Of a stretch of DNA of 60,232 nt, positions 26,149 to 35,564 are shown in pieces; positions within the stretch are counted from its first letter, which is position 1; every line of letters begins with the position of its first letter. The stretch comes from Bacteroidales bacterium (lineage in GTDB: Bacteria; Bacteroidota; Bacteroidia; Bacteroidales; F082), in the NCBI GenBank assembly GCA_017539045.1, contig JAFYHS010000011.1, positions 1 through 60,232 of the forward strand. Direction: 5' to 3'. The position numbers and the translations under genes are program-made. The notes beneath the pieces were generated by a model, which worked only from the letters and a program-made list of their open reading frames with translations, was not told where the DNA came from and did no database searches.

Positions 26149-26838
26149 TCAGTGTAGTGTTTCCCTGCCTCTAGTCTCGCGTCCGAATAACCGCGCAAAG
26201 TTAGTAAAGATTTGTTTTTGTAAAGTAACAATGTCGGTTTCTAATAGTTTTGCTGCGGCTTCATAAATGCTTTCTATCTCGATTTCCGCCATGTCGGTTT
26301 CAAGGAAGAGATAATCCAAATCGATGGATTTGATGGATTTGTAAATCTTTTTTTCAGGATGTAGCAGACTTTCGCCTACGGAAAGATAAATCCCCTGCCC
26401 GATGAGTTGCTTTATGTCCTGTTCAGTTCCGCTGAAACCATGGACAATCCAAGGCTGTACGGCTTTGTGTTTTTTCCTCAGTGCGATGATTTCATTATGG
26501 CTCCTCACATCATGAAGAATCATCGGTTTTTGCAAGGCTTCCGAAAGTTCAATTTGCATCTCAAAAAGTTCAATTTGTCGTTCAAAACTTGCCTTGTGCA
26601 TCTTGTCCAAACCTGCTTCGCCGAGGGCAAGGACTTGTGGCAACTTCAGTTTTTCTTCAAGGGCTTGTAATGCCTTTTCTGCTTGAAAATCAGTGTTATC
26701 TAATGCCCATGGGTGGATGCCGTAACTGTAAAAACCTTGCTCGGGACAAGTTTGGTTCAACTCCAGATTTACGATTTGGATGCAGCTGTCATTGGTCTTT
26801 GTCGTATGGCTATGTATATCTATGTATTTCGGCATCAT
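26149..26838 (-). CDS. TatD-family metal-dependent hydrolase
   Basis: 229 residues of the TatD/amidohydrolase barrel. Candidate metal ligands are in IDIHSHT, GEAGLDK, ILHDVRS, IVHGFSG and LETDMAE. It is about 30 residues shorter than typical TatD DNases, mainly near the N-terminal half, as in a Bacteroidota-specific subgroup. DNase activity is the family expectation but unproven for this branch. It follows the beta-barrel gene after 12 bases. Confidence 0.87.
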   Translation of the reverse strand: MMPKYIDIHSHTTKTNDSCIQIVNLELNQTCPEQGFYSYGIHPWALDNTDFQAEKALQALEEKLKLPQVLALGEAGLDKMHKASFERQIELFEMQIELSEALQKPMILHDVRSHNEIIALRKKHKAVQPWIVHGFSGTEQDIKQLIGQGIYLSVGESLLHPEKKIYKSIKSIDLDYLFLETDMAEIEIESIYEAAAKLLETDIVTLQKQIFTNFARLFGRETRGRETLH

Positions 26839-26850
26839 ATCGTACTATTT

Positions 26851-27489
26851 TCAAAACCTGTATCCAACACCAGCCATTATCATATATCCAAATTCATTGA
26901 CTAGCCAAGGAAGCTTTTGAAAAGGTTCCGGCATCAGTTTTTCATCGTTTCCAATGATTTGGGTAGCATTAAAACCTATCTTCTCAAAAAGAAAAAATGA
27001 TTTCCAAATTTCAACCTTGAAGCCTACCCCTATGGTGTTTTGTAACCATAGAAAAGGCCCAAAAGATTCAGTATATTCTTCAATAGGAATGTAACTCCCA
27101 TCGTTGACATTATAAGTCCATCCGTAGCCATGGTTTCTTGTGGTTGAATAAGCGGCTTGAAGCTCATAAAACAGGAAAGGTTTCAAATGGTTGAGACGAG
27201 GAAGGAAATACCAATTGTAGCCCAATTGCAGCCCCAAATGTTGGGCAAAACTTGAGGCATACATTCGCCTATAATAAATACTCTCTTGGTCGTCTGGCAT
27301 AGCCAACCTATTGATATGGAACCGCAAACCAACCTCGATTTCATGGTTTTGATGAAACGTTCTTGAATAACCAAATATCACACCTTCCCGAAGCGTCGAG
27401 GTGTTGAAACTTATCGTTGCTGCATTTTGCGCGAACGAGCAACAAGTCAGCAACAAGGAAACGAATAATGCTATTGCTTTTTTTGACAT
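26851..27489 (-). CDS. Outer-membrane beta-barrel protein of unknown function
   Basis: 212 residues with a signal peptide (MSKKAIALFVSLLLTCCSFA). The mature part alternates polar and hydrophobic residues with aromatic belts (FHINRL, LQLGYNWYFLPRL, FLFYELQAAY) and ends in aromatic GVGYRF, the usual outer-membrane barrel terminus. It resembles small 8-strand barrels. Function unknown. It is divergent from recG. Confidence 0.8.
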   Translation of the reverse strand: MSKKAIALFVSLLLTCCSFAQNAATISFNTSTLREGVIFGYSRTFHQNHEIEVGLRFHINRLAMPDDQESIYYRRMYASSFAQHLGLQLGYNWYFLPRLNHLKPFLFYELQAAYSTTRNHGYGWTYNVNDGSYIPIEEYTESFGPFLWLQNTIGVGFKVEIWKSFFLFEKIGFNATQIIGNDEKLMPEPFQKLPWLVNEFGYMIMAGVGYRF

Positions 27490-27562
27490 GGTTTAAGGCC
27501 TTGTTTTATAGTCAAATTCAGATGCTTTTCTTGAATTGTAAACGGCAAGTGGAAAGATTTAT

Positions 27563-27570
27563 TACTTTTG
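27563..27570 (+). promoter_or_regulatory. -7 box for recG
   Basis: TACTTTTG whose last base is five bases before the recG ATG, predicting a leaderless or nearly leaderless transcript. Confidence 0.65.
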
Positions 27571-27574
27571 TGCC

Positions 27575-29680
27575 ATGGAAACAAACCTGCTGCAAACGAA
27601 TATCGCCTATCTGAAGGGTGTCGGGCCGAAAAAGGCCGAAATCCTTCAGAAGGAATTGGGCGTGCATACCTACCAGGACATGCTCAACCAGTTTCCGTTC
27701 CGTTACATCGATCGCAGCCAAATCCAAAAAGTGGCCTATATCAATGATGATACGGTGTATTATCAGCTTGTGGGCACCATCTCCAACATCAAGTTGATTG
27801 GTGCACCAAGGGCCACACGCGCCACAGGACTCTTCAGCGACGAGACGGGCAGCATCGAGGTGGTGTGGTTCCGCGGACTGAAATGGATCAAGAACCGTTT
27901 CAAGCCAGGTGTGAAGTATGTTCTGTTTGGCAAGGCCTCCGAGTTCAACCACAACTACAACTTCGTCCATCCCGAAATCGAAGAATACGACCCCAAGGAT
28001 CCGCTCATCGGTGAGGGCTTGCAAGGCGTCTACAACACCACCGAGAAGATGAAAGACCATGGCCTCGGCACGCGCGCCATTGCCAAGTTGCAGAAACTGA
28101 TTCTGCAACAAGTCTACGAATACATTCCCGAAACCCTTCCTAAAGCGCTCATCGAACAAGAACAACTGATACCACGCCGCTATGCCTATTACGAGATTCA
28201 CCTTCCCTCCAACAACATCGAAATCCAGCAGGCCACACGCCGACTGAAATACGAGGAACATTTCTTCTTCCAACTGAAGATGCTGCGCAATAAGATGCAC
28301 CGCGAGCAGGCCATCAAAGGCCATGTCTTCAATGTAGTGGGCGACTATTTCAACAGCTTCTACAAAGACCATCTGCCTTTCCCGCTCACCAACGCCCAAA
28401 AGCGTGTCATTAAGGAAATCCGAAAAGACTTGGGCTCGGGGCACCAGATGAACCGCCTGCTGCAAGGCGATGTGGGTAGCGGCAAGACCATCGTTGCTCT
28501 TATGGTGATGCTCTTGGCCTTGGACAACGGCTTCCAAGCCTGTCTGATGGCACCTACCGAAATTCTGGCCACACAGCATTTTGCCACCTTGCAGGAGCAA
28601 TTGAAGGACATGGACATTAACTTCGCCCTGCTAACGGGTTCCACCAAAATCGCCGAGCGAAGGAAGATTTATGCTGGTTTGGCCGACGGCACCATGCAAA
28701 TCGTGGTCGGCACCCACGCACTTATTGAAAGCAAAGTGGTGTTCAAGAACTTGGGCTTGGCCATCATCGACGAGCAGCATCGCTTTGGCGTAGAGCAAAG
28801 GTCAAAATTCTATGAGAAAACCGAGATACCGCCGCACACTTTGGTGATGACCGCCACACCCATCCCACGTACCCTCGCCATGACACAATATGGTGACCTC
28901 GATGTCTCCAAAATCGACGAATTGCCGCCTGGAAGAAAGCCCGTACAGACCTATCATGTCTATAGCGATGACCGCTACCGCATCATGATGTTCATGAAGC
29001 AGCAAATTGCGCTTGGACGACAGATTTATGTGGTCTATCCCTGCATCAAGGAGTCGGAAAACACGGATATGATTGCGCTCCAGGAAGGCTATGAAGCTTT
29101 GCTGCACGACTTCCCCGAGCCACAATACAAACTCTGTGTCTGCCACGGCCGGTTGACTGCCGAGGATAAGGACTTCGAGATGCAGCGCTTTATTAATAGG
29201 AATGCGCAAATCATGGTGGCCACGACGGTCATTGAGGTGGGCGTCAACATTCCTAACGCCACAGTGATGATTATCGAAAACGCCAACCGCTTTGGGTTGT
29301 CACAACTGCACCAGTTAAGGGGGCGTGTGGGTCGCGGTGCCGACCAATCGTATTGCATCCTCGTCACCGACCATAAGCTGACTACCGACGGCAAGACCCG
29401 CATGAAGACCATGTGCAGCACCAACGACGGCTTCGAAATCGCCGAGGTCGACCTTGAATTGCGTGGTCCAGGCGAGACGGGTGGCACAAGGCAATCCGGA
29501 CAAATCGAGATGCTCATCGGTGACCTGCAAAAAGATGGAGCATTAATACCCCAAGTCCGCGAAGCCGCCATCAAGCTTTTGGCCGACGATCCGAAGCTCA
29601 TCAAGCTTGAGAATCGGATGTTAAGGGAGCATTACAAGGAATTGTTTGCCCAGACGTTTGACTGGAGCCAGATCGGATAG
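27575..29680 (+). CDS. recG: ATP-dependent DNA helicase RecG
   Basis: 701 residues, full length. The N-terminal wedge/OB domain begins IAYLKGVGPKKAEILQKELG. Helicase motif I is LLQGDVGSGKTIVALM (about 295-310), motif II is IIDEQHRFGVEQR (about 397-409), and MTATPIPRTLAMTQYGDLDV follows. QLRGRVGRGADQSY and the TRG motif RGPGETGGTRQSG are intact. It remodels stalled replication forks and Holliday junctions. Its TAG stop abuts the convergent gtrA-family stop with no gap. Confidence 0.98.
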   Translation: METNLLQTNIAYLKGVGPKKAEILQKELGVHTYQDMLNQFPFRYIDRSQIQKVAYINDDTVYYQLVGTISNIKLIGAPRATRATGLFSDETGSIEVVWFRGLKWIKNRFKPGVKYVLFGKASEFNHNYNFVHPEIEEYDPKDPLIGEGLQGVYNTTEKMKDHGLGTRAIAKLQKLILQQVYEYIPETLPKALIEQEQLIPRRYAYYEIHLPSNNIEIQQATRRLKYEEHFFFQLKMLRNKMHREQAIKGHVFNVVGDYFNSFYKDHLPFPLTNAQKRVIKEIRKDLGSGHQMNRLLQGDVGSGKTIVALMVMLLALDNGFQACLMAPTEILATQHFATLQEQLKDMDINFALLTGSTKIAERRKIYAGLADGTMQIVVGTHALIESKVVFKNLGLAIIDEQHRFGVEQRSKFYEKTEIPPHTLVMTATPIPRTLAMTQYGDLDVSKIDELPPGRKPVQTYHVYSDDRYRIMMFMKQQIALGRQIYVVYPCIKESENTDMIALQEGYEALLHDFPEPQYKLCVCHGRLTAEDKDFEMQRFINRNAQIMVATTVIEVGVNIPNATVMIIENANRFGLSQLHQLRGRVGRGADQSYCILVTDHKLTTDGKTRMKTMCSTNDGFEIAEVDLELRGPGETGGTRQSGQIEMLIGDLQKDGALIPQVREAAIKLLADDPKLIKLENRMLREHYKELFAQTFDWSQIG

Positions 29681-30193
29681 TTATTCCGCTTTCTTTTCTT
29701 TCTTGAACGAATAAAACTTGTTCGTCAGATAGCTGAACGTCACGCAGATGATGGAGATGATGACGTAGGAGATGGTCGGCCACCATTGGAAGACCTCGAC
29801 GAATAGTTTCAGGCCGAAATAGTTGATGAGGATGTTGCCAACGGTGACGAGGAAATACCTTACAATTTGCGTCCTTCCGCGTAGCGTGGATCCCGAAAAA
29901 CTGATGTGGCGCGCCATCCAGAAGCCCGTGAGGAAAGTGATGGGGAACTTGAACACAAAGGCTGCGATGTGGGGCGTGAAGGCGATGAATCCAAGATCGA
30001 ACACCTGTCCGCGGAAGACGAAATGGTAGAAAATATAGTACAGCACCCACTCCAAAACAAGATTCAAACCACCGCATGCCGCATAACGGAACAGCTCGAG
30101 GCTCATCACCTTGCGGAAAGGCGGATAGAAGAAGTCGATGAACTTCGTCAAAGTGCGTTCTATCCAGGATTCTATGTTCTTGAGTGCTGACAT
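29681..30193 (-). CDS. GtrA-family membrane protein
   Basis: 170 residues with four hydrophobic helices, the pattern of the GtrA family (RYAACGGLNLVLEWVLYYIF, ITFLTGFWMARHISFSGS, VGNILINYFGLKLFVEVF and ISYVIISIICVTFSYLTNKF). Members take part in moving lipid-linked sugars or in polysaccharide synthesis, but the substrate here is unknown. No glycosyltransferase is adjacent. A TATTTTTG box lies just upstream of the start. Confidence 0.88.
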   Translation of the reverse strand: MSALKNIESWIERTLTKFIDFFYPPFRKVMSLELFRYAACGGLNLVLEWVLYYIFYHFVFRGQVFDLGFIAFTPHIAAFVFKFPITFLTGFWMARHISFSGSTLRGRTQIVRYFLVTVGNILINYFGLKLFVEVFQWWPTISYVIISIICVTFSYLTNKFYSFKKEKKAE

Positions 30194-30201
30194 TCGGGTC
30201 G

Positions 30202-30209
30202 CAAAAATA
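30202..30209 (-). promoter_or_regulatory. -7 box for the GtrA-family gene
   Basis: TATTTTTG on the minus strand, nine bases before the ATG at 30193, predicting a leader of only a few bases. Confidence 0.55.
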
Positions 30210-30214
30210 GCAAT

Positions 30215-31099
30215 TTAGAGCCAAATCACCTCAAAATCTTTGAGCAAAGTGGAAACCTTATCCACATCGTCCGTGAAGCCCAACACATAGCCGCCACCGC
30301 CAGAACCGGAGATTTTCACTCCGAAATGGAAGTCGTAGTCGGTGGTGAAAAGGTCGAGCGTGTTATCCGTGATCATCGGGCGAAGGAATTCCATTTGACC
30401 TTGGGTGAGTTGTTTCAAGGAATTAAAAAACAGCTCTTTGTCGCCCGAAACCATCGTATCGATGCAGGTCTTGACGCAAGGCAGGTATTCCGTTTGGAAA
30501 CGGCCCAAGAAAACTGTGTCCTCACGTTGTTGCTTGAAATGGTTGACCAACGGCTTGGTGTTGCTCTTGATTTTCGTGTCGATCAAGCAGATGTGGATGT
30601 CTTTTTTGAGGAAGTCGTCCGACAGCAATCGCACACCGTCAGACGTAATCTTGAACGGCTGGCCGAGATAGCATTGCAAAGGGTCGATACCGGAACTGCT
30701 GCCATGGAAGTAGCTCTCCATCAAACTGAAAAGGGACTTCAACTGCAAGCAATCGTTGGTTTTCTGCAAAGCATAGCGGTCGTAGACAGCGGCGACCAAG
30801 GTCCCCGAGCTGCCCAAGCCATAGCCCGAAGGCACATTGGAAGCCAAAAACAAGCCTTCATCCAAGTCCTTGTCAAGGACGGATAGGTTCAAGACACTTG
30901 AAAGCGTTTCGTTTCCTGCAAGATACTGGCAAAAACGTTTCAAACTTTGGTTAGAGGTCAGCGAAGCAGCCTTGTTACGGCTTTGCGGAAACTGCCATTG
31001 CGCCGAGAACCGCTTGAGCGGAATCATCAAGGCGGTGGCATCGAAAATCATCGAATACTCGCCGAAGAGGATGACTTTGCTATAGTAACGGTCTTTCAT
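30215..31099 (-). CDS. mvk: Mevalonate kinase (GHMP family)
   Basis: 294 residues, predicted to phosphorylate mevalonate. MKDRYYSKVILFGEYSMIFD is the N-terminal substrate loop, NVPSGYGLGSSGTLVAAVYD the ATP loop, SGSSSGIDPLQCYLG the acidic catalytic region and KISGSGGGGYVLGF the C-terminal GHMP motif. Identification rests partly on its coupling to mvaD: the mvaD TGA and this ATG overlap by one base. Another GHMP sugar or polyol kinase role is possible but less likely. A longer frame reads back into mvaD and is rejected. Confidence 0.85.
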   Translation of the reverse strand: MKDRYYSKVILFGEYSMIFDATALMIPLKRFSAQWQFPQSRNKAASLTSNQSLKRFCQYLAGNETLSSVLNLSVLDKDLDEGLFLASNVPSGYGLGSSGTLVAAVYDRYALQKTNDCLQLKSLFSLMESYFHGSSSGIDPLQCYLGQPFKITSDGVRLLSDDFLKKDIHICLIDTKIKSNTKPLVNHFKQQREDTVFLGRFQTEYLPCVKTCIDTMVSGDKELFFNSLKQLTQGQMEFLRPMITDNTLDLFTTDYDFHFGVKISGSGGGGYVLGFTDDVDKVSTLLKDFEVIWL

Positions 31100-32169
31100 C
31101 ACAGTAGTTTTTTCGGTCCGTCGCCCACATGGTCGGCTATCCAACGGCCTTCATCGCAATAGGCCAACAATGTATTCTTGATGAAGTCATCCACTTTCTC
31201 GGCTTCGCTTTCGGGATAGAGCAGGTGAGCGTTTGGTCCCGCGTCTAAGGTAAAGCACAGCGGGATGTGGGTCTCGTTTCTGAAACGCCTGACTTCCTCG
31301 ATGATACGCAAAGTGTTGGGTTTCATCAAGATAAACGACGGATTGGAGCACATCATCAAGGCATGGAGTTGCAGCGCTTCCGACTCCGTGATATTCATAA
31401 AGGTTTCCAGATCGCCCGACTTCAAGGCGACAAGCAGGTTCTTGATATTCTCGTTGGCCTGGGCATAACGTGCCAGGGCGTAGGGATTGCCTTCCATCAA
31501 GCTATGACCTGCCCGACTGGAAACGGACTTGGTCTCGCCGCTGACAATCAAGATGCTGTCGCGATAGGTTTTGAAAACAGGATGAATGTCGTTTTCCAAC
31601 GGAACAGCATATTCATCGGAACTGCCTTCGTATGCCTCCGTTGAACCCCATAATGCCATCTTGGGATACACCGAGCGTGCTGCGCTGCCCGAAGCCAAAC
31701 GAGAGAAATAGGAGGCTTTTTGAAAATCAAATTGTTGTGAAACAATTTGATTTTCAATATCCAACAAACACATCACAAAAGCGCTCATCGACGAAGCCGA
31801 AGAAGCGATGCCAGAGGAATGCGGGAAGGTATTACGACTCTCGACCGTCAAATGCAGTTGATTGATGAACGGGAAATACACCTGATTATCATGCAGAAAT
31901 TTTTCGATTTTGGCGCCAAAAGCAGGGTTTTCTTGTCCTTCGAAGAAGAACTTGAAGCCAAAACCATCTGCTTTCTCATATTGAATGAAAGTCTCGGTGC
32001 AGCATTCCGACAAGGTGAAACTAATTGAAGGATTTTGAGGGAGCTGTTTCCCTTTCTTGCCCCAATATTTCACCAAGGCGATGTTCGACGGACTCCGCCA
32101 GCCCACTTTGCCTTGATAGTCGTTCGGCACGACGCCTTTGAAGGCTTCGCTGATCCAGATGTTCTTCAT
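31099..32169 (-). CDS. mvaD: Diphosphomevalonate decarboxylase
   Basis: 356 residues, catalysing ATP-dependent decarboxylation to isopentenyl diphosphate. The signatures are clear: WRSPSNIALVKYWGKKGKQL near residues 24-43, the phosphate loop PHSSGIASSASSMSAFVMCL and the C-terminal DAGPNAHLLYPESEAEKVDD. A weak -7-like TATTTTCG lies 21 bases upstream of the ATG. It heads a two-gene unit with mevalonate kinase. The length is slightly above the family norm. Confidence 0.95.
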   Translation of the reverse strand: MKNIWISEAFKGVVPNDYQGKVGWRSPSNIALVKYWGKKGKQLPQNPSISFTLSECCTETFIQYEKADGFGFKFFFEGQENPAFGAKIEKFLHDNQVYFPFINQLHLTVESRNTFPHSSGIASSASSMSAFVMCLLDIENQIVSQQFDFQKASYFSRLASGSAARSVYPKMALWGSTEAYEGSSDEYAVPLENDIHPVFKTYRDSILIVSGETKSVSSRAGHSLMEGNPYALARYAQANENIKNLLVALKSGDLETFMNITESEALQLHALMMCSNPSFILMKPNTLRIIEEVRRFRNETHIPLCFTLDAGPNAHLLYPESEAEKVDDFIKNTLLAYCDEGRWIADHVGDGPKKLL

Positions 32170-32256
32170 TCTCGATATGTTTCGCGCTGCGAAAATAAGG
32201 AATTATTCCTTACCGCCACCCAGGCCACATGGTTTTATGGTCATTCGGCAACTGGG

Positions 32257-32739
32257 TCAGTTTTCGTGGACAAACATCAAACTCGTTTCAGGTCCAAAGG
32301 CGACTTCGAACTGGAAATAGTCAAAGTCGTCTTTTTTGATGTTGACTGTGTAGGTCTGCCCCATCTTCAAGTTCTCGATGGTGAGATCCACATAGTGTCC
32401 ACATTCGCAGTCGCAGGCAGGCCCCTCGTGCAAAAGGAGGATGGAAATGTTTTGACCCTGCAGGTTGATTTCTTGGTCGAACGACTCGGCGCAGCAGTCG
32501 AAAGGTGTGTTGGTGGTATTGATTCTCATCTTCGTGTTGTCAATAGTGGTCACGTATATCGTGTCGATATACGGATAGTCATTATCACGCATGTCATATA
32601 GGACAACGTCGTTGCAGCCAGAAATGAAGAAGTCGGAGACTTTGGGTTGTGGATTTTGCTTGTCACATCCTTCCATGGCGAGGAATCCAATGACGAAAAG
32701 TGCCATTAAGGCGACGATGGTTTTGCTTAACTTGTTCAT
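32257..32739 (-). CDS. Uncharacterised lipoprotein
   Basis: 160 residues; the signal ends FLAMEGCDKQ (Cys25). The mature protein is beta-rich with several cysteines (SGCNDVV, DCCAESF, ACDCECGHY) that could form disulfides in the periplasm. No domain was recognised. It lies 33 bases downstream of the BspA-like gene and may share its transcript. Function unknown. Confidence 0.75.
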   Translation of the reverse strand: MNKLSKTIVALMALFVIGFLAMEGCDKQNPQPKVSDFFISGCNDVVLYDMRDNDYPYIDTIYVTTIDNTKMRINTTNTPFDCCAESFDQEINLQGQNISILLLHEGPACDCECGHYVDLTIENLKMGQTYTVNIKKDDFDYFQFEVAFGPETSLMFVHEN

Positions 32740-32772
32740 AATGTGTTGTTTTTGATTGTTATTTAATGTATT

Positions 32773-33939
32773 TTAGTTCTTTACGATTTTTCTGACGAAA
32801 TGTTCTCTGTTTTCCGTGACGATGGAAACGAAGTAAATGCCGCGCTCCAAGTCGCTGATGTTGATTTCATTCGTATTTTGAACCGTTTTTACCAACTGGC
32901 CGGCAGCATTAAAAACCTGAAGACCTTCAACGGTTGTGCCTTCTATTCTAACGAAATTCAGTGCGGGGTTGGGATATACCGCTATTTTAGCGGATGGTTC
33001 GCACTCGTTAAGGCTGACAAATTCCGTTTCTATGAAATTGGTGAACTCGCACCAATATTCCGCATTCCTGTAATTCTCTATCGTTCCTTGGGGAATATAC
33101 ACAGGGATGTTTCGATTGACCTGTTGGAAGGTGTTTTCCTCTATATAGGGCGGGACGGTCGCTTTCACAGACATTGTCGTCAGGCGGTTCAGATGGCAGA
33201 AAGCGTAGTCCAACATGCATTCCATTGTCGATGGGATCTCCAACTCTGTCGGTTTGACTAAAAAGTCCATTGCGTTCCAGTCAAGGTAACCGACACCTTC
33301 GGGAATGACGACGGACGTGAAGTTGGAGCACAATTCAAAAGAACCTTCCTGAAGATACCACATCATTGGCGAGAGCGTCAAAGTGCCGTCGAAGCCGCAT
33401 TGATAAAAGGCGTTGTATTTGACATCGTAAACGGATTCGGGGATGAAAAGGTCGCCCCTGAAGCCAGTGCATACACCAAAGGTGAACTCTTCGATGATGG
33501 ACAGCGATTCTGACAGGATTAGACTGGTGAAGTTGATGCAATCCATAAAGGCATGGCTGCCAATTTCGGTAACCGAATTAGGAATGACGAGCGGACCGGT
33601 GAAAGTGCAGCCATGGAAGGCTTGTTCGCCAATGCTTCTCACCGTATTGGGAATAGACAATGTGCCAGTGAAATTGGTGCATGAACCACCCATAAAAGCA
33701 CCTCTGCCAATGGATACGACGGAATAATCCGTTCCGTTGTAGGAAACCGAAGCGGGGATGATGAGACTTCCAGAATAATCCTCCGTGTGATAGATCTCTA
33801 CCTCTGGCGGGTTTTCGCTGAGGATGGTGTAATCCAAGGTTTGCCCAGTTTCGCAAATTGCGGTAAAATCCACTTGGGCCGGAGCCGAAACGCCCAAAAG
33901 GAAAAGGGCATACAAAGCAATAAATTTAATGTTTTTCAT
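32773..33939 (-). CDS. BspA-like LRR protein with T9SS sorting domain
   Basis: 388 residues. The signal peptide (MKNIKFIALYALFLLGVSAP) is followed by LRR_5 units (SLIIPASVSYNGTDYSVVSI, LSIPNTVRSIGEQAFHGCTF, LVIPNSVTEIGSHAFMDC). After the last repeat comes IPVYIPQGTIENYRNAEYW, then a T9SS type A domain beginning VYPNPALNFVRIEGTTVEGL and ending HFVRKIVKN. Expected to be exported through type IX secretion and anchored at the surface; ligand unknown. It is closely related in layout to the gene at 34016. Confidence 0.9.
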   Translation of the reverse strand: MKNIKFIALYALFLLGVSAPAQVDFTAICETGQTLDYTILSENPPEVEIYHTEDYSGSLIIPASVSYNGTDYSVVSIGRGAFMGGSCTNFTGTLSIPNTVRSIGEQAFHGCTFTGPLVIPNSVTEIGSHAFMDCINFTSLILSESLSIIEEFTFGVCTGFRGDLFIPESVYDVKYNAFYQCGFDGTLTLSPMMWYLQEGSFELCSNFTSVVIPEGVGYLDWNAMDFLVKPTELEIPSTMECMLDYAFCHLNRLTTMSVKATVPPYIEENTFQQVNRNIPVYIPQGTIENYRNAEYWCEFTNFIETEFVSLNECEPSAKIAVYPNPALNFVRIEGTTVEGLQVFNAAGQLVKTVQNTNEINISDLERGIYFVSIVTENREHFVRKIVKN

Positions 33940-34015
33940 ATTTTTTTAGTTTTATATTGTTGAATATCATTGTTTTAGAAAAAATAGATTGGTTTTGTCC
34001 AAATGGGAAAATGAT

Positions 34016-35437
34016 TTATCGGCTTATAACCACTCGCATCACACGATTTTTTCCGTCTTTATCGGTGATGTGGAGCACATAAATCCCTTTAGACAAATCT
34101 TCTACTATGATTTCATTCGTGTTTTGAACGGTTTTCACCAACTGGCCAAAGACGTTATAGAGTTGCATTTCTCTAACAGTAATGCCTTTAACATGAACGA
34201 ATTGCTGTGCAGGGTTGGGAAATACACTGATTATTTCGGCGGTTTCATCTATCCCGTCGCAGTCCTCTATGATGTTGCTGAACACCACGCCCCAATCCGA
34301 GTTCCTGTACGTTTCAGTACATCCGCATGGGACAATCAGGCAAGTGTTGCTTGGCACTTCGAAAGAACTACTATTGTAGTACAACGAAGCGGGAATGCCA
34401 CCCAAGCAAGTCACCGTGTCTATATTTGGGCAGACAAAAGCGTGATCACCGATTTCCGTGACTGTTTCAGGAATGACGGCAGTTTTTAAGGCTTCACAAG
34501 CAAAGAAGGCCAAATCCCCAATGGTAACAACTCCTGTCGGAATAGTGATGGACTTTAGGCCACTTTGGTCAAACAATCCCTCTTCAATCTCCGTCAAACC
34601 TTCGGGAAGGGTGACGATAGCGAGATTACTACATTCGTCAAACGCATAATTGCCAATCGTAGTGATGGAATTGGGAAGGTCCAAGCGGTACAGACTGCGG
34701 CAAGAGGCAAACGCCCAACTTCCAATCTTGGTGACCGTTTCGGGAAGCGTGAAATCTTCGAGACTGGTGCAACTGTAAAAGGCAGCTCCTCCGATTTCTA
34801 CGATGGACTGGCCGAAATCGACCTGCCTCAACTCGGGACAATACGCAAACACATGAGTGCCCAACGAAACCAAGGAGTTGGGCAGCGTGACCGAAACAAG
34901 CGTCTCGTATTCCCAAAACGCGGCATCAGCCACCTTTAAGGTTCCTTCGTCGATGATCAAATCCACCAAAGGCATCTTTTCTTTGAAACCCAAGCACCAG
35001 CCGTCCAGATACAGCAGCCAGCCGTCGGGTTGGAGGTTGTACCATCCCGTGTTTTCGAATGCTCTTGCATTGACGCGGGTCACCGTGCTGGGGATGTGAA
35101 TGTCGTACAACGACGTGCAACCCATAAAAGCAAGTTCATGGATGTATTGCATGGTGGCGGGGAATGTGACTGATGTCAAATCCACACAATCCCTAAAAGC
35201 GAATGATGCGATTTCAGTTACAGCGTAAGTGACACCCTCGTAGGTCACGGTTTCAGGGATGACCACATCGCCCGAGTAGCAATTCCAGCCAGGCTGTGCG
35301 CAGTGAACCACATAAGCTTCTGGTGTTTCCGTGTAGGGTTTGATTTTGTAATACAATCCGTCCACTTCAAAGTCGTAGGCCAAGGCTTGCATCGCGAAGC
35401 CAGCCAGAAGGATTAAGGTAATGAATGATTTTTTCAT
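34016..35437 (-). CDS. BspA-like LRR protein with T9SS sorting domain
   Basis: 473 residues with a signal peptide (MKKSFITLILLAGFAMQALA). LRR_5 units run from about residue 55 to 370, for example VTFPATMQYIHELAFMGCTS, VTLPNSLVSLGTHVFAYCPE and AVIPETVTEIGDHAFVC. The T9SS C-terminal domain starts VFPNPAQQFVHVKGITVREM and contains FGQLVKTVQNTNEI, as in the neighbouring gene. Surface-exposed role inferred. A -7 box precedes it. Confidence 0.9.
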   Translation of the reverse strand: MKKSFITLILLAGFAMQALAYDFEVDGLYYKIKPYTETPEAYVVHCAQPGWNCYSGDVVIPETVTYEGVTYAVTEIASFAFRDCVDLTSVTFPATMQYIHELAFMGCTSLYDIHIPSTVTRVNARAFENTGWYNLQPDGWLLYLDGWCLGFKEKMPLVDLIIDEGTLKVADAAFWEYETLVSVTLPNSLVSLGTHVFAYCPELRQVDFGQSIVEIGGAAFYSCTSLEDFTLPETVTKIGSWAFASCRSLYRLDLPNSITTIGNYAFDECSNLAIVTLPEGLTEIEEGLFDQSGLKSITIPTGVVTIGDLAFFACEALKTAVIPETVTEIGDHAFVCPNIDTVTCLGGIPASLYYNSSSFEVPSNTCLIVPCGCTETYRNSDWGVVFSNIIEDCDGIDETAEIISVFPNPAQQFVHVKGITVREMQLYNVFGQLVKTVQNTNEIIVEDLSKGIYVLHITDKDGKNRVMRVVISR

Positions 35438-35484
35438 CGTTTTGAGATTTTAATGGTGAGTACTTTTGTGCTTGACTTTTGATG

Positions 35485-35492
35485 CAAAAGTA
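35485..35492 (-). promoter_or_regulatory. -7 box for the LRR gene at 34016
   Basis: TACTTTTG on the minus strand, 48 bases upstream of the ATG at 35437. Confidence 0.6.
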
Positions 35493-35564
35493 GACTCACT
35501 AGAAAAATCTGTCAAGAAAAATGGGGTGCGGTTTGGTACGAGTTTTTAAGCAATATACTGAAAA

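Noticed and set aside
27518-28600. A 360-codon frame opposite recG
   Set aside because: Overlaps conserved helicase motifs on the plus strand and has no family resemblance.
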